A DNA stretch of 64,000 nucleotides from Deltaproteobacteria bacterium CG11_big_fil_rev_8_21_14_0_20_47_16 (GTDB taxonomy: Bacteria > UBA10199 > GCA-002796325 > 1-14-0-20-47-16): positions 62,001-126,000 of the forward strand of contig PCXA01000002.1 in the NCBI GenBank assembly GCA_002796325.1, given 5' to 3'. The position numbers and the translations under genes are program-made. Below are positions 61,143 to 64,000 of the stretch, piece after piece. The first letter of the stretch is position 1. The number at the start of each line of letters is the position of its first letter. Below the pieces are notes generated by a model. The model saw only the letters and a program-made list of their open reading frames with translations. It ran no database searches and was not told the origin of the DNA.

Positions 61143-61889
61143 TCAATGTAAACTCAAGATATCTGGACCATTTTCCGTGACTGCCACGGAGTGTTCAAAA
61201 TGGGCGGAGGGCTTAGCATCTGCCGTCACAACTGTCCAGTCATCTGATAAAAGCTTAACCGCGCCCGTTCCCTCGTTCACCATGGGCTCAACCGCCAAAA
61301 CCATACCCGCCTTGAGCCTTAAACCCGATCCGGCCACCCCATAATTGGGCACTTGGGGTTCCTCATGGAGACTGCGGCCAATACCATGACCGACATAATC
61401 CCTAACAATTCCAAAGCCTTCGGCCTCAACATGCTGCTGAATTGCCGCTCCAACATCCCCCAGGCGGTTCCCAGGAACCATCAGTGCAATCCCTTTTGCC
61501 AGGGCCTCCTGAGTAATGCTTAGAAGGCGCTCTGTACGAGGTGGAATCTGACCAATGGCAAAGGTCATTGCGTGGTCACCATAAAAACCATCCAAAATCA
61601 CACCGCAATCCACGCTAACAATGTCACCTTCAACCAAGGGACGCTTATTGGGGATTCCATGAACCACTTCCTCATTAATGGAAGTGCAGAGTGTCGCAGG
61701 AAAGCCACGATATCCCAAAAAAGCCGGCTTACCACCGCGCTCCTTAATAATTTCAAAGGCGACACGATCCAAATCTTGAGTTGTCACTCCAGGTACAATC
61801 TGTGTTGCTAAGGTTTTCATTACCTCAACAACCACTTGATTCGCCCGACGCATTTTTTCAATTTCGGCCTTGGATTTGAGTATGATCAT
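61143..61889 (-). CDS. map: Type I methionine aminopeptidase
   Basis: MIILKSKAEIEKMRRA; VHGIPNKRPL, VSVDCGVILDGFYGDHAMTF, VGHGIGRSLHEEP. Confidence 0.97.
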   Translation of the reverse strand: MIILKSKAEIEKMRRANQVVVEVMKTLATQIVPGVTTQDLDRVAFEIIKERGGKPAFLGYRGFPATLCTSINEEVVHGIPNKRPLVEGDIVSVDCGVILDGFYGDHAMTFAIGQIPPRTERLLSITQEALAKGIALMVPGNRLGDVGAAIQQHVEAEGFGIVRDYVGHGIGRSLHEEPQVPNYGVAGSGLRLKAGMVLAVEPMVNEGTGAVKLLSDDWTVVTADAKPSAHFEHSVAVTENGPDILSLH

Positions 61890-61890
61890 C

Positions 61891-62550
61891 TCAACTCGTT
61901 TTTCCGATTGCGGACAGCAAACGCTGTTCAATCTCCTCCACCGACCCAACACCATTTATTGTCTTCAAAATTCCTTGTTGCTTATAATATTCTGCCAACG
62001 GCAATGTTTCCTTCCGATACACTTCCAAGCGCTTACGAGCTGTTTCAATTGTGTCATCAGGTCTCTGATATAGCGGACCATTACAACTGTCACACTGCCC
62101 TGCTGCCTTGGATGGTCGAAACTCCACATGATAACTGGCACCACATTTTTTACAGAGCCAGCGACCTGAAAGCCGCTTCAACAAATCTGAATCGGGAACC
62201 ACAATTTCACAGACCACATCCAAACGACTATCTACAGACTTTAGCATTTGGTCCAACGCAGTTGCCTGAGGCACCGTGCGAGGAAAACCATCTAAAATAT
62301 AACCATTCACACAATCTGGCTGGGTGATTCGATCCCGCATGAGGCCAATCATGACATCATCCGGGACCAACACCCCGCGCTCCATATAATCTTTAGCCTT
62401 TAAACCCAACTCTGTTCCTGCAGCCAAGGCCTGTCTCAACATATCACCCGTCGAAAGTTGAGGAATACCAAACTGGCGGCGCAACACCTCGGACTGAGTG
62501 CCCTTTCCTGAACCAGGTGCACCTAAAAGCAACAACCGTAGTGCCACCAT
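61891..62550 (-). CDS. adk: Adenylate kinase
   Basis: LLLGAPGSGKGTQSEVL; DGFPRTVPQA; zinc-type LID CxxC...CxxC. Confidence 0.97.
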   Translation of the reverse strand: MVALRLLLLGAPGSGKGTQSEVLRRQFGIPQLSTGDMLRQALAAGTELGLKAKDYMERGVLVPDDVMIGLMRDRITQPDCVNGYILDGFPRTVPQATALDQMLKSVDSRLDVVCEIVVPDSDLLKRLSGRWLCKKCGASYHVEFRPSKAAGQCDSCNGPLYQRPDDTIETARKRLEVYRKETLPLAEYYKQQGILKTINGVGSVEEIEQRLLSAIGKTS

Positions 62551-63851
62551 TATCCAGCCCGCCCCTTAAAGCGACCACCACTGGAACCAGACATAAAACC
62601 ATCGTAATTGCGCGACAGTAGGTGTGTTTCAATCTGTGCAATCGTATCCATCGCCACACCCACCACAATCAATAGGGATGTTCCGCCAAATGTTACCGCC
62701 AAAAGACCTGGAATCTGAAACTGATTACTTAGAATCGATGGAAGCAAACATACAAATGACAAGTAAGCAGCACCACCTACAGTAATTCGCGTCAGAACTC
62801 GGTCAATATAATCAGACGTTGCCTTTCCGGGGCGCAGCCCAGGAACATAGCCACCATATTTACGAAGGTTATCGGCAACGTCCACAGGATTAAAAGTCAC
62901 AGCTGTATAAAAAAATGTGAAAAAAACAATCAATGCAACATACAATGTATCATGCATCCAACCTTGTCCTAATTCTTGCGCAAACGCCTTCAGTGTTTCA
63001 TTTGGCATAAACTGAACAATCGTTGCAGGAAACATAATGAGGGATGATGCAAAAATAGGTGGAATCACACCCGACATATTCAGCTTGAGCGGCAAATGGG
63101 TTGCCTGCCCACCATACATTTTACGTCCCACAACCCGCTTGGCGTACTGAACAGGTATACGACGTTGTGCACGTTCAAAATACACAATGAATGTAATGAT
63201 TGCTGCAATGAAGGCAAGAATAAGCAAAAACCCAAAGAGGCCATACTGGCTCCTGTTACTCCATGCTGCCACAATACCAGGCGGAATACGCGTTACGATA
63301 CCGGCAAAGATAATCAGTGAAATACCATTACCAATGCCACGTTCTGTAATTTGCTCACCTAGCCACATCAGGAAGCAAGTTCCTGCTGTCAATGTCACCA
63401 TAGTGGATACACAAAACGCCACAATACTCATACCTGGCAACATAATACCTTGTTGAACCAATCCATAGCTAATACCAAACGACTGCACAAGGCTCAGCAC
63501 AACAGTGCTATATCGAGTATACTGAGTGATCTTCTTGCGACCACTATCCCCCTCTTTTTGCATTTCTGCAATTGCAGGCACTGCAACTGCCAAAAGCTGA
63601 AAGATAATAGATGCCGAGATATAGGGCATAATACCTAACGCAAAGACAGAGAAGCGCTCTAATGCACCACCTGAAAAGAGATTAAAAATGTCAAAGACCG
63701 TTCCAGGCTTTAGCAATTTCGCCAATGCACTGGTATTCACACCTGGGGTTGGTACATAAATACCGATTCGATATAACCCCAACATCGCAACCGTAAACAA
63801 TATCCGGCGTCGAAGTTCTGGAATCTTGGCTAAATTTCCGACTGTTGCCAC
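62550..63851 (-). CDS. secY: Preprotein translocase subunit SecY
   Basis: [58 protein letters not shown]. Confidence 0.98.
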   Translation of the reverse strand: MATVGNLAKIPELRRRILFTVAMLGLYRIGIYVPTPGVNTSALAKLLKPGTVFDIFNLFSGGALERFSVFALGIMPYISASIIFQLLAVAVPAIAEMQKEGDSGRKKITQYTRYSTVVLSLVQSFGISYGLVQQGIMLPGMSIVAFCVSTMVTLTAGTCFLMWLGEQITERGIGNGISLIIFAGIVTRIPPGIVAAWSNRSQYGLFGFLLILAFIAAIITFIVYFERAQRRIPVQYAKRVVGRKMYGGQATHLPLKLNMSGVIPPIFASSLIMFPATIVQFMPNETLKAFAQELGQGWMHDTLYVALIVFFTFFYTAVTFNPVDVADNLRKYGGYVPGLRPGKATSDYIDRVLTRITVGGAAYLSFVCLLPSILSNQFQIPGLLAVTFGGTSLLIVVGVAMDTIAQIETHLLSRNYDGFMSGSSGGRFKGRAG

Positions 63852-63872
63852 GTATCAAATCCCCCGGTTGAT

Positions 63873-64000
63873 TTAAGCTGTTGCGACTTCTTCAACAATC
63901 CTACCACCAGCTGCAATAATCTTCTCGCGCGCGCTGGTTGAAACCTTGTCAACATTCACCACATAGGCGCGATCTACCGCACCGCGTCCCAGAATTTTAA
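63873..64000 (-). CDS. rplO: 50S ribosomal protein L15, C-terminal part (runs off window)
   Basis: Minus-strand translation KILGRGAVDRAYVVNVDKVSTSAREKIIAAGGRIVEEVATA. Confidence 0.88.
   Translation of the reverse strand, partial: KILGRGAVDRAYVVNVDKVSTSAREKIIAAGGRIVEEVATA

Overview
The window is a gene-dense, moderate-GC bacterial chromosome segment with about 65 protein genes and 2 tRNAs. I found no CRISPR array, transposase or prophage. All assignments come from reading the supplied translations and nucleotides; no database search was run. Main blocks: (i) an acyl-CoA operon on the minus strand (858-6831: thiolase, 3-hydroxybutyryl-CoA dehydrogenase, crotonase, acyl-CoA dehydrogenase, two-subunit B12 acyl-CoA mutase); (ii) a leucine catabolism block (HMG-CoA lyase, biotin-dependent carboxylase alpha/beta, enoyl-CoA hydratase); (iii) divergent dnaJ/dnaK; (iv) rimP-nusA-infB-rbfA-nrnA-like-truB; (v) futalosine-type menaquinone genes and leucine dehydrogenase; (vi) folD-gcvT-gcvH-gcvPA-gcvPB; (vii) mtnP-pfkB-recO-tonB-like; (viii) efp-hutI-hutG; (ix) the secY-adk-map-infA-rpmJ-rpsM-rpsK-rpsD-rpoA-rplQ operon. 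Best leads: the mutase carries Phe/Gln at the positions that distinguish isobutyryl-CoA mutase from methylmalonyl-CoA mutase, so its operon could convert isobutyryl-CoA to acetyl-CoA via butyryl-CoA; a recurrent promoter layout with the -10 box 6-7 nt before the ATG and no Shine-Dalgarno suggests leaderless mRNAs; an 86-bp palindromic insert between gcvH and gcvPA is flanked by a 19-bp duplication of the gcvH end; a 9-bp inverted repeat covers the predicted dnaK promoter; a two-hairpin attenuator-like leader precedes rimP-nusA-infB; an unlisted 37-codon membrane-protein ORF sits upstream of recO; and all nine convergent CDS pairs overlap or lie within 7 bp.
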